Shown here piece after piece: positions 51,213-60,974 of a DNA stretch of 64,000 nt. The stretch lies in contig CAZFSS010000016.1 in the NCBI GenBank assembly GCA_964521715.1, forward strand, positions 1 to 64,000, given 5' to 3'. Under the pieces are notes generated by a model. It worked only from the letters and a program-made list of their open reading frames with translations. It did not search any database and was not told the origin of the DNA. A program made the translations under genes and the position numbers. How positions within the stretch are numbered: the stretch's first letter is position 1; every line of letters starts with the position of its first letter. This DNA comes from DAOVRD01 sp964521715. GTDB taxonomy: Bacteria; Planctomycetota; Brocadiia; SM23-32.

Positions 51213-52703
51213 GTGGAACGACCGAACATAGCGCTCATCGTCCTGGACTCATTCAGGTACGACCACCTGTGGCGGTCGGTTCGCGGGGAGCCGCTCTGTC
51301 CGCACCTCAGCGACTTCGCGGAGGGTGCGACCTCGTTCGAGAACGCGATTGCGCCGGCGGCCTTCACCGGGCCCACGCACGTTTCGCTGCTGACGGGCAG
51401 GACGCCTGCGGACCACAAGCTGTTCACGCTGGCGCAACTGACGGGCGCCAGGTTGCCTGCCCCGCACCTTGTGGGCCTCTTGCAGAGCAGGGGCTACGTG
51501 TGCGTGGCGTTCACGGCGAACCCGTGGATCTCTCGCTCGACGGCGCTCGGCCGCGACTTCGACATCCTGATCAGCGCCGGGGCCTTGACGCGGCCCGCGC
51601 CGTTCGCCGTCGAGGAGGGCATGGGCAGGAAGCTTGCCCGCAGGGCGCGCGCGCTCGTCCGTTCCTTCCTGCCGCGTTCGATGCGGCCCACGGCCGGGCC
51701 GTCCTGCGCCGAGCTGCTCGTGCAGACGGAAAGGCTGCTGAGGTCCGTCCCGACGGTGCTGCGCACATTGCGGGCCCAGTGGCCGACGAGGCCCGTGTTC
51801 CTGTTCTGCAACCTGATGGTGACGCACGACCCGTATCTGTTCGAGCCCCGGGACGCCGGGCTTGCCAGGCCCGAAGGGATGGGCGGACGGATTGCGCCGC
51901 GCCGCTTCCAGAAGGACTACTGGTTCGACCTGTTGGGAGTGGAGCCCATTTCGGAGCAGCAGCTTGCGAGGATCCGGTGGGCATACGCGGCCTCTGTGTG
52001 CCTTGCGGACCGGGCGGCCGGCCGGCTGGTTCGCGCGATTGATGAATGCCTGGGCGCCGAGGACACGGACGTCGTGCTGACGGCCGACCATGGCGAGTGC
52101 CTGGGGGAGTATGGCGTTTTCGACCACGGCCTGTTCCTGTATGAGCCCCTGGTTCACGTGCCGCTGCTGGTCAGGTCGCCGGCTCTCGGCGTGGGGCTGC
52201 GCGTGGAGCGGCCGGTCCAGAACCATTGGGCGTGGTCGCTGCTCGTGGAGAGGGCGGGCGTCTCAGCCGAAGCGCGTGCCGCCCCGGCGCAGGGCTCGCT
52301 GACGGGCCCTGACGCATCGGGCCCGGCCGGAACGCCCATGCATTCCTTCAGCCACGACGGGGCGGCGATGGAACGTCTTGCCGTCGCCCTCCGGGTCGCC
52401 GCTCAGTTCGGAGTGGAGGCCGAGCGCGTCAGGCCCACGGCCCTGGACGGCCACCTCCAGGCCGTCCGGCTCGGCGGGCGAGTGCTGATCCAAACGTGCA
52501 GCGGCGCGACGAAGGGATTCCGCATACAGGAAGGGCCAGTGGAGCGGGAGGTCTTCGGCGAGGATCTGGAGCAGCTCAGGCTGGACCTCCGGCCGCACCT
52601 GGTTGCCGCGAAGGAGCTGGCAGCAGGCGGGCCGGCGGGCTCCGGCGCGGACGTCGGCGATCCCGTCCTCGGGCGACTGCGCGATCTGGGCTATGTCGAT
52701 TGA
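51213..52703 (+). CDS. Sulfatase-fold (alkaline phosphatase superfamily) enzyme 1
   Basis: 496 residues with NIALIVLDSFRYDHLW (first metal-binding Asp), FTGPTHVSLLTGRTP, HDPYLFEPRDAG and VVLTADHGECLGEYGVFDHG...HVPLLVRSP. The nucleophile position holds Thr (FTGPTH) rather than the Cys/Ser-x-Pro-x-Arg of true sulfatases, so it is more like a phospho- or phosphoglycerol-type transferase or hydrolase. It ends LGRLRDLGYVD. The GTG at 51213 has GAGGAG 7 bases upstream; ATGs at 51207 and 51189 are alternatives. No signal peptide, so it is probably cytoplasmic. Confidence 0.82.
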   Translation: MERPNIALIVLDSFRYDHLWRSVRGEPLCPHLSDFAEGATSFENAIAPAAFTGPTHVSLLTGRTPADHKLFTLAQLTGARLPAPHLVGLLQSRGYVCVAFTANPWISRSTALGRDFDILISAGALTRPAPFAVEEGMGRKLARRARALVRSFLPRSMRPTAGPSCAELLVQTERLLRSVPTVLRTLRAQWPTRPVFLFCNLMVTHDPYLFEPRDAGLARPEGMGGRIAPRRFQKDYWFDLLGVEPISEQQLARIRWAYAASVCLADRAAGRLVRAIDECLGAEDTDVVLTADHGECLGEYGVFDHGLFLYEPLVHVPLLVRSPALGVGLRVERPVQNHWAWSLLVERAGVSAEARAAPAQGSLTGPDASGPAGTPMHSFSHDGAAMERLAVALRVAAQFGVEAERVRPTALDGHLQAVRLGGRVLIQTCSGATKGFRIQEGPVEREVFGEDLEQLRLDLRPHLVAAKELAAGGPAGSGADVGDPVLGRLRDLGYVD

Positions 52704-52732
52704 CCGGCCGCGGATCCAGAGGAAGGACGAAG

Positions 52733-54394
52733 ATGAAGCGTAGCGTCGTGCTCATCTCGCTCGACACGCTGCGCTATGACTGCGTGGGCGCGTGTCCCGA
52801 CAAGGTGCACCTGGAGGCGTACGGCCTGGGACGGAAGCTCAGCACGCCGAACCTGGACGCGTTCTTCAACGAGGGCCTCTACTTCGCGCAGGCCCGGACG
52901 CCCGCGCCCTACACGACGGCCGCGCACGCTTCCGTCATGACGGGGCTGTACGCGAACCATCACGGCGTGCGCCCGTTCTACAAATGGGGGCTGGCGGACG
53001 GCGTCGGCACGCTGGCCGAGGAGCTCCGGGACCGCGGCTACGTGACGGTCGCCGTCCAGGAGCGCGGCGAGGAGACCGCACTCAAGACGGGGTCCGGCGT
53101 CCTGAGAGGGTTCGACCGGTTCTTCGGCGACGAAGTGGATGCCTGCGCGTACTGCGCCTCGCAGTCCGGGCCGTGCCTGCTCTTCATCCACACATTCGAC
53201 ATCCATTCTCCTTATTGCTGGTCACACGTCGACGCGGTCTGTCGTGAAGATGCAGACCGGAAGGATGCCGAACGCTGGATAGTCAGGCGCCTTGGGATCG
53301 CGCCGCCACGCGACGACGGCATCGAGGAGCAAAACAGGTTCATGTTCCGCACCTCGCAGGCCTCCAGGCGTGTGCTCGACGGCAGGGGCGCCAGCCGGCT
53401 GTTCCTGGAGTGGTACGTGCGAGGAGTGAACTGGTTCGACCGCGTGCGCTGGCCCCGCATCGTGCGCGCTCTGAAAGACGCGGGTCTCTACGGGAACTCA
53501 CTCGTGGTCGTCTTTGCCGATCACGGCGAGGCCGCATTGCCAGACTGCGACTTCCTGCCTTTGACGCACATGGATTCGATGCTTGAGGACGTGCTGCGCG
53601 TCCCCCTGGTGCTGCACGGCCCGGAGCTGAAGGGACGGACTGTCTCCGATGCTGCGTCGCTGATCGACGTTGCGCCGGCCGTCATGGACTACCTGGGGTT
53701 GAAGGCGTCAGTCGTGGGGCGCGCAGGCCGGACGGACGGCCAGTCGCTGCTCGGCCTTGACGGGGATGCGGCGCGCGGACGGCGGCCTCACTTCGCGGAG
53801 ACCTGGCGGACGTGGAGTCCGATGGGCCAGGATGACAGGGGGGGGGACGCCTGGTGGCGAGGCCAGATCGACGATCCCTGCGAACCCTATCAGGTGTGCG
53901 TCAGGTCCGGCGACCTCAAGCTGCTCTGGCATCCGGGCGCTCCGAGGGTGTGGCGCTTCATGCGGCCCGCTGCCCGCGCCCTGGCGCGCCTGCTCTCTGC
54001 CAGGCGTGCGGCGCTGTACGGTTTGGACCGCCTGCGCCCCTTGCTCAGGCGCTTGATGCCGCACGCGGTGCGAGCGGCTGCCGGCTCCCTGGAGAGCTCG
54101 CTCAGGAGGGCCGTGCGCTACCGGGGCCGACGCGGCGCAGTGGGCCAGCTCGTCGGGAGGGACCCTCTCGCCTGGCGGGACGCGCCCTGGTTCGCCTTTG
54201 ACCTCCGGGCCGACCCCCTGGAGGAGAGGCCCACGCACCTGGGCAGCGCCGTCCCGCCGGGGCCGTGGGCGGACCTGGCGGCGGGCGTCAGGCAGTATTG
54301 GGAAGACGGCGTGCGCGGCCCGCTCATCGAGCTGCCCCAGGCCGACGGAGCGAAGGTCATGCAGCACCTGAGGAACCTGGGCTACGTGGACTGA
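52733..54394 (+). CDS. Sulfatase-fold (alkaline phosphatase superfamily) enzyme 2
   Basis: 553 residues: SVVLISLDTLRYDCVGAC (metal Asp), PAPYTTAAHASVMTGLYANHHG with Thr at the nucleophile position, LLFIHTFDIHSPYCWSHVD, VVFADHGEAALPDCDFLPLTHMDSMLEDVLRVPLVLHGPE, and the same ending as the previous protein (MQHLRNLGYVD). A ~120-residue basic insert (~400-520) sits before the end. GAGGAAGG ribosome-binding site. Together with its neighbours it probably adds or removes a phosphate-type group on the glycan; substrate unknown. Confidence 0.8.
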   Translation: MKRSVVLISLDTLRYDCVGACPDKVHLEAYGLGRKLSTPNLDAFFNEGLYFAQARTPAPYTTAAHASVMTGLYANHHGVRPFYKWGLADGVGTLAEELRDRGYVTVAVQERGEETALKTGSGVLRGFDRFFGDEVDACAYCASQSGPCLLFIHTFDIHSPYCWSHVDAVCREDADRKDAERWIVRRLGIAPPRDDGIEEQNRFMFRTSQASRRVLDGRGASRLFLEWYVRGVNWFDRVRWPRIVRALKDAGLYGNSLVVVFADHGEAALPDCDFLPLTHMDSMLEDVLRVPLVLHGPELKGRTVSDAASLIDVAPAVMDYLGLKASVVGRAGRTDGQSLLGLDGDAARGRRPHFAETWRTWSPMGQDDRGGDAWWRGQIDDPCEPYQVCVRSGDLKLLWHPGAPRVWRFMRPAARALARLLSARRAALYGLDRLRPLLRRLMPHAVRAAAGSLESSLRRAVRYRGRRGAVGQLVGRDPLAWRDAPWFAFDLRADPLEERPTHLGSAVPPGPWADLAAGVRQYWEDGVRGPLIELPQADGAKVMQHLRNLGYVD

Positions 54395-54494
54395 TCCACC
54401 TCGGGCGGAGAAACATGGCGAAGCAACCGAACACAGCGGCGCAGCGCAGGAGCTGGGGAGATGCTGTGTGACTCCTTGTGAGGGTTATAAGTCG

Positions 54495-55427
54495 ATGGCT
54501 GATCCCACGATCTCTGTGATCATGGTGGACGGAGGGTTCCGCGAGAGCTTCCACGCCGTGGACTACTTCTCGCGCCAGACCCTGGAACCGGGCAGATACG
54601 AGATCATCTGGGTGGAGTACACCGACCGGGTGGCCCCGCAGGTTCAGCGTCGTGCCGGTGTACGGTCGTTCTGTCTGGGCCGACAGGACCAGCCCCAAGT
54701 CCTGGGGTACGCCTACAACAAGGGCATTGCGGAGGCTAGAGGTGCCATTCTGGTCATCCCGGACGGCGACGTCGCTTGCGAGCCGGACCTGCTGGAGCAG
54801 ATCGAGCGGGAACACCAGCAGTGTGAGGACCTGGTACTCTATGTGCTGCGCCTCGACCAACCCAGGGACCGCTGGAGAGAACACTGGGACCTGGACTACC
54901 TGAAGGCCACCTGTTCAGTAAAGCATACGTACAACTTCGGCGGGTGCACCACCGTGCGGCGCAAGTGGCTGCTGCAGATGAACGGTTACGAGCAGCTCCC
55001 CTTCTTTGCGGGCTATCACTATCTGGGCGGAGACAACTACGTCCGCTTCAAGAACATGGGGCTGAAGATCAAGTGGCTCCCGACGCACAGGGTCTATCAC
55101 CCCTGGCATACGCTGCCGGCACCGCCCAAGTTCAACACAACCTGTCGCCAGGACGAGTTCATCAGCAGACGGGCCGCCGCCTGGGACTGGATGGCCTATG
55201 ACGGCATGGACGCGGCAAGAAACCGGTCATACGAACCCGATGCGCCGATCCCTACCGAGTGGCCGCGCGTTCGCACCGAGAAGGGACTACTCACCCGGAA
55301 AGGCGCTTCCCTAAGGCCCCCACGCGTATCGTTTGGGAGGCGGGCACTGACCTTCTTCCCCCGTCACGGCGTTGCCGGCGGGATGAGGATACTTTGGCAG
55401 AAACTAATGGAGGGCCGGGCGGAATGA
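54495..55427 (+). CDS. Glycosyltransferase, GT-A type (family-2-like)
   Basis: 310 residues. TISVIMVDGGFRESFHAVDYFSRQTLEPG opens a GT-A fold. AYNKGIAEARGAILVIPDGDVACEPDLLEQ supplies the DGD metal motif, and FGGCTTVRRKWLLQMNGYEQL...YHYLGGDNYVRFKNMGLKIKWLP is the typical acceptor/galactosyltransferase-like region. Likely adds a sugar to the exported polysaccharide. It overlaps the pyruvyl transferase gene by 4 bases. Confidence 0.85.
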   Translation: MADPTISVIMVDGGFRESFHAVDYFSRQTLEPGRYEIIWVEYTDRVAPQVQRRAGVRSFCLGRQDQPQVLGYAYNKGIAEARGAILVIPDGDVACEPDLLEQIEREHQQCEDLVLYVLRLDQPRDRWREHWDLDYLKATCSVKHTYNFGGCTTVRRKWLLQMNGYEQLPFFAGYHYLGGDNYVRFKNMGLKIKWLPTHRVYHPWHTLPAPPKFNTTCRQDEFISRRAAAWDWMAYDGMDAARNRSYEPDAPIPTEWPRVRTEKGLLTRKGASLRPPRVSFGRRALTFFPRHGVAGGMRILWQKLMEGRAE

Positions 55428-56752
55428 CGGGCGGCCCACAGCCCACGCCTTGCATTTACCTGGACCATGGGGAGGCCTACGGAAACGTGGGGGACGAAGC
55501 CATGCTCATCAATGCCGTCCGCCGCATCCGAAGTCGGATAGGCCCGTGCCGCTTCATCCTGCCGAAGAGGCCGGGGAGTCCGATCCCCTCTTTCGCGGAC
55601 TGCCACACGATCGCGACGCCTCGACTCGCGCTGGAACAACTGGCGAATCCCGTCCTGCGTCTGTGCAGGCCCAGGCGAGTGTTTCGCCAGTGGGGTCAGG
55701 ATTGGCTCTGGCAGGTCTGCTGCGAGATCCTCCTGCACCGTCCCGTGGAGCGTATGGGACTGCGGGCCTGGCACGCCGCCCAAGCCGCGCTGTGCAGGTG
55801 CGACGCTATCTATTGCGTCGGGGCGGCTAACATGAATGAGGGGGCGAGAAGGGGTGCGCTCCTCATCAAGTGGCTTCTGACCATCAGGGCGCAGCGGATG
55901 GGTATCCCGGTCATTGTTTCCTCTCAGGGGATCGGCCCGTTCAGGAAGTCCTGGCCGTTGCGCAGAACCATCGAGGTCGTGCGCCGGGCGACGCATTTCT
56001 CGTTCCGGGACTGCGGAGTCAGCAGGCGGGTGCTGGAGAGCGCCGGGGTCGACACCAGTGAGTTTGCCGACGTGGGAGACGAGGCGTTCAGCCTGCCGCC
56101 GGCCAGCAAGGCCTCGGCGGTCCGCTTCCTTGAGCAGGCTGGAGTTGATGCCTCCGTGCCGTTCTGCATCGTCCAGTTCCGCAGCACGGACTACGGGCGC
56201 CGCACCGAATTCCTTCTGCCGAAGCTGGCAGCCGTCCTTGACCGGCTGGACACCGCGCAAATGGTCTTTCTTCCCATGAGCCGGGGTTTCCACGCGCCCG
56301 CAGACACGCTCTGCGCCCGGGCCATCAAGCAGCACATGAACGCGCCGCACAGACTGCGGGTCCTTCCGTGCCCCACTGATCCGGGCTTGGCCCGACGCCT
56401 CGTCGCGATGGCCCGGTGGGTGGCTTCGCTCTCCTACCATCTGCAGGTCTTCGCCCTGGCGGAGTCTACGCCGGTGCTCCTGTTAGTGTCCGGAGGATAT
56501 TACGGGTTGAAGGCACGCGGGCTGGCGGCCTGGACCCGGAACCGCGTGCCCGTCGCTGATCTGGAGAGTTGTTCCGTGGAGGAGCTGTGCCGGCTTATTG
56601 GCGACTTGGAGGGGCGCAGTAAGGAATACGGCGCGATCCTCGCCGAAGCCGCACGTCGGATACAAAGGGTGAACAACATCCCGCTGGAGGCGCTTGCTCG
56701 AGCTCTGGCCGCCCGGAGGAGCAAGCGAGAAGAATCGTGCGCCTGCGTGTGA
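55424..56752 (+). CDS. Polysaccharide pyruvyl transferase family protein
   Basis: 442 residues: IYLDHGEAYGNVGDEAMLINAVRRI (N-terminal motif of the family), AIYCVGAANMNEGARRGALLIKWLLTIRAQRMGIPVIVSSQGIGPF, SFRDCGVSRRVLESAGVD and SLSYHLQVFALAESTPVLLL. Such enzymes put ketal pyruvate on sugars of surface glycans; some members of the fold do other transfers. ATG overlaps the previous stop; GGAGGG site. Confidence 0.85.
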   Translation: MTGGPQPTPCIYLDHGEAYGNVGDEAMLINAVRRIRSRIGPCRFILPKRPGSPIPSFADCHTIATPRLALEQLANPVLRLCRPRRVFRQWGQDWLWQVCCEILLHRPVERMGLRAWHAAQAALCRCDAIYCVGAANMNEGARRGALLIKWLLTIRAQRMGIPVIVSSQGIGPFRKSWPLRRTIEVVRRATHFSFRDCGVSRRVLESAGVDTSEFADVGDEAFSLPPASKASAVRFLEQAGVDASVPFCIVQFRSTDYGRRTEFLLPKLAAVLDRLDTAQMVFLPMSRGFHAPADTLCARAIKQHMNAPHRLRVLPCPTDPGLARRLVAMARWVASLSYHLQVFALAESTPVLLLVSGGYYGLKARGLAAWTRNRVPVADLESCSVEELCRLIGDLEGRSKEYGAILAEAARRIQRVNNIPLEALARALAARRSKREESCACV

Positions 56753-57426
56753 GCTTAACCACAACCGCCAGCGGAGGCGGCCTGACCGGATGCGCGTATC
56801 CCGGCGGGGCGGCGGGCACGTTGAATGAGGCGGACTTTCTGGCGGGTCCCATGCATCTGAGCGTCGAGTGCTATGGCTTCTCGAAGCGCGCCCTGTACCT
56901 CGGCGCCAGGGCATATCGCGAGCAGCATGGCCTTGACTCCGTCTTCCTCGTGCTGACGAACCTGTACGGTCCCCACGACAAGTTCGACCCGGAGGAGAGC
57001 CACGTCGTGGCAGCGTTGGTCCGCAAGTTCGTCGGGGCCGTCGGGCGGGGCGATCCGGCCGTCGAGTGCTGGGGCACGGGCGCACCGATCCGTGAGTTCC
57101 TTTACGCGCCGGACTGCGCAGAGGCGGTGCTGCGCGCTGCGGAACGCTACGAAGCCCCCGAGCCGCTCAACGTCGGCACCGGCATCGGGACGTCGATCGG
57201 AGAGCTGGCCGACCTGATCGGCCGCATCACCGGATTCGAGGGCGAAGTGCGCTGGGACGCCGCCCAGCCTAACGGCGCAATGAAGAAGGTGCTTGACGTG
57301 TCCCGCATGACGGCGGCGCTTGGCTGGTCGCCGCCGACGGGCCTCGAAGAGGGCCTGCGGGCGACCGTTGAATGGTACCGGGCGAACTGCCTCTGGGTCG
57401 GGCTCATCACACGGGGCCAGCGCTGA
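56737..57426 (+). pseudogene. 5'-truncated NAD-dependent sugar epimerase/reductase (GDP-fucose synthase-like)
   Basis: A 229-codon frame whose body is clearly an extended short-chain dehydrogenase: CYGFSKRALYLGARAYREQHG (YxxxK catalytic pair), VLTNLYGPHDKFDPEESHVVAALVRKF, REFLYAPDCAEAVLRAAERY and PLNVGTGIGTSIGELADLIGRITG. The whole N-terminal NAD-binding part (about 100 residues with GxxGxxG) is missing: homology begins near 56790, just after the 3' end of the pyruvyl transferase gene. Without the Rossmann nucleotide loop it should be inactive, so I call it a degraded gene, although the remaining frame is intact. Confidence 0.75.
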
Positions 57427-57428
57427 GC

Positions 57429-58670
57429 ATGAACGTCCTGCACGTCAATACACGGGCAATGGCGGGCGGCGCGGGACGCGCAGCCTACTGGCTGCACATG
57501 CGGCTGATGGCTGCGGGGCATTCGTCTCGGATCGTCTCGCGGGATGTGGTGGAGGGCCGCGAGGACCTTCAGACTTGGGTGTCCCCTTCTGCATTGTGGC
57601 GCCGGATGCGGGCTACTAGCCAGTGGCTGGAGATCCATTCGGGCCTGGAGGGCTTGCTTGACGTGACGTCCTGGGTCGGGTACCGACGGCACGCGGCCTG
57701 GGCGGACGTCATCAACCTTCACGGGCTGAACTGGCATTACTTCTCTATGTTCCTGCTGCCCCGCCTGCAGAGGGCGGCTCCACTCGTCTGGACGCTCCAT
57801 GACATGTGGCCCCTGACAGGCCATTGCGGCTACGCGATCGACTGCGACAGGTGGCAGGACCGCTGCCAGCGGTGCGGCGAGTTCTCCGCGCCCGCAATGA
57901 AGGCGGACACCGCCGACTTCCTCTACAAGGTGCGCGAGCGGATCTATGCCAGGATTAACCCGGTCCTTGCGGCGCCGTCGCGCTGGCTCTTAGGCAACGC
58001 TCGCGCGGCTTCGCTTACCCGTGGTTTCCGGTCAGTGCACATCCCTCTCGGGCTCAACCTGAAGGTGTTCCGACCGATCGACAAGGCGGCGGCGCGGCTG
58101 GTGTTCGACCTGGGCAGCGAGGAGAAGGTGCTGCTGTTCGTCGCCGCCAGCCTCTCGGTCCGGCGCAAGGGCGCAGACCTCCTTGTCAAGGCGCTCGGCC
58201 ATCTGCGGGCATCGGGGTCAGGCGCCGTGCGCTTGATGATCGTGGGCGCCGGTGGAGAAGCGATGCAGCGCCTGGCCGCGTACCCGGTCCTGGACCTGGG
58301 CGAGATCAGGGACGATCTGCTTATGGTCGCTGCCTACTCGGCCGCCGACGTCTTTGTGCTCCCCACCCGCGCGGACAACTTGCCGCTGGTGTTGCTGGAG
58401 AGCCTGGCGTGCGGCACGCCGTGCGTGTCCTTCCGCGTGGGCGGAGTCCCGGACGCGGTGCGGCCGGGCCAGACGGGCTGGCTGGCCGAGCCGGACGACG
58501 CCCGCGATCTGGCCCGATGCCTGCATGAGGCCCTGGCCAGCGACGAGAAGCGCCGGGAGATGTCCGCTGCTTGCAGACGGGTCGCCGAGGAGGAGTACGA
58601 CGTTCGCCTGATGGCCGAACGTTACGTCCGGCTCTACGAGGAGCTGATCGAAGAGCACAGGAGGACCTGA
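57429..58670 (+). CDS. Glycosyltransferase family 4-like (GT-B)
   Basis: 413 residues. N-terminal MNVLHVNTRAMAGGAGRAAYWLHMRLMAAGH is the acceptor domain start; TLHDMWPLTGHCGYAIDCDRWQ is typical of family-4 wcaC-like enzymes. The C-terminal domain has LLFVAASLSVRRKGADLLVKAL and the donor site VFVLPTRADNLPLVLLESLACGTPCVSF. Begins 2 bases after the degraded epimerase. Confidence 0.92.
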   Translation: MNVLHVNTRAMAGGAGRAAYWLHMRLMAAGHSSRIVSRDVVEGREDLQTWVSPSALWRRMRATSQWLEIHSGLEGLLDVTSWVGYRRHAAWADVINLHGLNWHYFSMFLLPRLQRAAPLVWTLHDMWPLTGHCGYAIDCDRWQDRCQRCGEFSAPAMKADTADFLYKVRERIYARINPVLAAPSRWLLGNARAASLTRGFRSVHIPLGLNLKVFRPIDKAAARLVFDLGSEEKVLLFVAASLSVRRKGADLLVKALGHLRASGSGAVRLMIVGAGGEAMQRLAAYPVLDLGEIRDDLLMVAAYSAADVFVLPTRADNLPLVLLESLACGTPCVSFRVGGVPDAVRPGQTGWLAEPDDARDLARCLHEALASDEKRREMSAACRRVAEEEYDVRLMAERYVRLYEELIEEHRRT

Positions 58671-58671
58671 C

Positions 58672-59754
58672 GTGCGCTGTCCGAGCCTGGATGAGCTCCC
58701 GAGACCCCCTCGCGGGAGGAGGGGGTGGCCGTGGACGGAAGAGAGCCTTCGCCTGCCCGATTCCCTCCCGGACGGCGCCGCCTGGCCGCGCATCAGCATC
58801 GTCACCCCGTCGTACAACCAGGGACGTTACATCGAGGAGACCATCCGCTCCGTCCTCCTCCAGGGATACCCGGACCTGGAGTACATCGTCGTTGACGGCG
58901 GCTCCACCGACGGCTCGGCCGAGGTCATACGCAGATACGGGCCGTGGCTGGCCTGGTGGGTCAGTGAGCCGGACAGCGGCCAGAGCGACGCGATCAACAA
59001 GGGCCTGGCGCGAGCCACGGGCGAGGTGCTCGCGTACCTGAACAGCGATGACGTCTACACTCCCGGCGCGCTCGGCGAGGTGGGGCGGGCGTTCGCCGGC
59101 CCCGCGGTCCACTGGGTCTCCGGCCGGTGTCTGTTCTTCGGACCGGGCGCCCGTGGCCGACGTGACTGGCCCAGAGAGCCCTGGCAGCACAGGTGGCGCT
59201 GGTTCGTCCGGAACTGCTTGTTTCAGCCTTCCACCTTCTGGCGCAGGGAGGTCGCGGAACGCATCGGCCCGTTCTCGACGGATTTCCACCTCCTCATGGA
59301 CTATGAGTACTGGCTTCGGATGGTTGCCGACGGCTGCCGGGTCGAGTGGGTGGACTCCGTGCTGTCGCTTTACCGGCTGCACCCGGCCAGCAAGACTATG
59401 AGCTACGACGAGGACTTCCTGGCGGAGGCGGCCAGAGTTCGGGCGAGGCACCTGCGCGTGCTGTCGGCACGCGAGCGGCAAAGCGTCCGCCGTGCGCTGG
59501 CCCAGCAGCAGGGACGGAAACTGCGATGGCGCGCCTGGCAGGAAGCCCTCTCCGGCCGATGCATCGCGTCCTTGAAGCGCCTGGCCGCGGCCGTGCGGCT
59601 GGCGCCGGCCCTCGGACTCACGCCGCAGACAGCAGCGGTCCTCGTCGCCGCGCTCGCAGGGCTTCTGAGCCCGGGCGCGCTGCGGCGGTCCGGCCTTCTG
59701 GGCGAACGCCGCAGAGCGGAGCCCGCCTCTCTGACGGAGGAACGAGGGCGGTGA
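58672..59754 (+). CDS. Glycosyltransferase family 2
   Basis: 360 residues from a GTG 1 base after the previous stop. RISIVTPSYNQGRYIEETIRSVLLQGYPDLEYIVVDGGSTDGS is the classic GT2 opening; VLAYLNSDDVYTPGAL holds the metal-binding DD pair; later CLFQPSTFWRREVAERIGPF and MDYEYWLRMVADGCRVEW. The C-terminal ~90 residues are basic and helical and may contact the membrane. Confidence 0.92.
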   Translation: MRCPSLDELPRPPRGRRGWPWTEESLRLPDSLPDGAAWPRISIVTPSYNQGRYIEETIRSVLLQGYPDLEYIVVDGGSTDGSAEVIRRYGPWLAWWVSEPDSGQSDAINKGLARATGEVLAYLNSDDVYTPGALGEVGRAFAGPAVHWVSGRCLFFGPGARGRRDWPREPWQHRWRWFVRNCLFQPSTFWRREVAERIGPFSTDFHLLMDYEYWLRMVADGCRVEWVDSVLSLYRLHPASKTMSYDEDFLAEAARVRARHLRVLSARERQSVRRALAQQQGRKLRWRAWQEALSGRCIASLKRLAAAVRLAPALGLTPQTAAVLVAALAGLLSPGALRRSGLLGERRRAEPASLTEERGR

Positions 59755-60974
59755 GCGGGCCACGGATGCTGATTGTCTGCCATTACTTCGAGCCCTCGTC
59801 GGAGACGGGAGCGCTGCGGTCGACCCGGCTGGCGCGCTTCCTGCTGGGCAAAGGGCTTCGTCCGACGGTCGTGACTGCCGCCCCGGAGTTCTACGGGGAA
59901 CGTGTCCGCCCCGGCGATGGCGTTCGGCGCGACCTGGATGTGTTCGAGGTGCGGTGCGGGGCGCTGTTGCGGAGGGTCCCGGCGCACGGGCAAGCGGCAG
60001 CACTCTTGAGGAACGCGGCGCTGATGCATGCTTACGCCGTGGCCATCGAGCGGGCGGTGCGGACCTCCCCCGCGTTCGACCTGCTTTACCTCTGCGGGCA
60101 TCCGTTCTGGTACTTCCCCCTGGCCGGGCACTTCCGGGCGCGGCATGGCCTACGATACGTCCTGGACTTCGCTGATCTGTTCTACATGGGCGGGACGAGG
60201 TACAGGCTGGGGCGGCGATCCGGGCTGCGCCAGACCTTCGATCGCGTGGCCGAGGCATGGGCGGTGCGAGGCGCGTCGCTCGTCATCCATACGACGGACG
60301 TGCAGACGCGCATGTACCGGAGGCGCTACAGACTGAAGCCGGCGCGGGACTTCGTGACGGTCCGATGGGGATACGACAGCGAGGCCCTGGCGTCGATCAG
60401 GCCGGTGCGTCGGATGGTTGACGACATCTTCCGCATCGCCATTTTCGGCAAGTTTGCCGCCTATTGTGCGGAGGACGCGCGGAAGCTCGCGCTCGCCGTG
60501 GGCAGGCTGCACGCGCAGCGACGCGTCCAAGTGGTGCATCTGGGGTTGCCCGAACCTCAGATGGAGGCGGCCCTCCGGAAGGAGGGCCTGCTTGCCTGCT
60601 TTCGGGCGGCAGGCATGAGGACCTACGCCGCCGGCATGCAGGAGCTGGCGTCGGCCGACTGCCTCGTGCTCAACGCGATCTCTGACGTATCGCTGCCCGT
60701 GAAGATCTACGACTACATCGCCTTGAACCGGCCCATCGTCGCATTCGTTGCGCCCGAGTCGGCGGCGGGCCGGCTTCTGGCGCGGTTCCCCGGCGCTTTC
60801 CTGGCGGCGACGGCCGAGCAGGCGCTCGACGCGTTCGTGACGATCGCCGACCGCGGCATTCGCGAGCTTCAGGCGGGGCTGGACACAACTGAGTTCAGCC
60901 AGCAGTACCAGTTCGAGAAACTCCTGCGGGCGCTGGGACCCCTTCTGGCAGACCGGAAGCCCGGGCATGACTGA
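59751..60974 (+). CDS. Glycosyltransferase (GT-B, family-4-like)
   Basis: 407 residues. MLIVCHYFEPSSETGALRSTRLARFLLGKGLRPTVVT, the N-terminus of WcaI-type family-4 enzymes, is followed by LLYLCGHPFWYFPLAGHFRARHGLRYVLDFADLFY. The C-terminal domain has RIAIFGKFAAYCAEDARKLALA and LVLNAISDVSLPVKIYDYIALNRPIVAFV. The GTG at 59751 overlaps the previous stop (GTGA) and has GGAGG upstream; the ATG at 59766 is the alternative. Confidence 0.82.
   Translation: MSGPRMLIVCHYFEPSSETGALRSTRLARFLLGKGLRPTVVTAAPEFYGERVRPGDGVRRDLDVFEVRCGALLRRVPAHGQAAALLRNAALMHAYAVAIERAVRTSPAFDLLYLCGHPFWYFPLAGHFRARHGLRYVLDFADLFYMGGTRYRLGRRSGLRQTFDRVAEAWAVRGASLVIHTTDVQTRMYRRRYRLKPARDFVTVRWGYDSEALASIRPVRRMVDDIFRIAIFGKFAAYCAEDARKLALAVGRLHAQRRVQVVHLGLPEPQMEAALRKEGLLACFRAAGMRTYAAGMQELASADCLVLNAISDVSLPVKIYDYIALNRPIVAFVAPESAAGRLLARFPGAFLAATAEQALDAFVTIADRGIRELQAGLDTTEFSQQYQFEKLLRALGPLLADRKPGHD

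Noticed and set aside
51213..52703. Calling the three sulfatase-fold genes sulfatases
   Set aside because: The Cys/Ser-x-Pro-x-Arg formylglycine signature is absent in all three.
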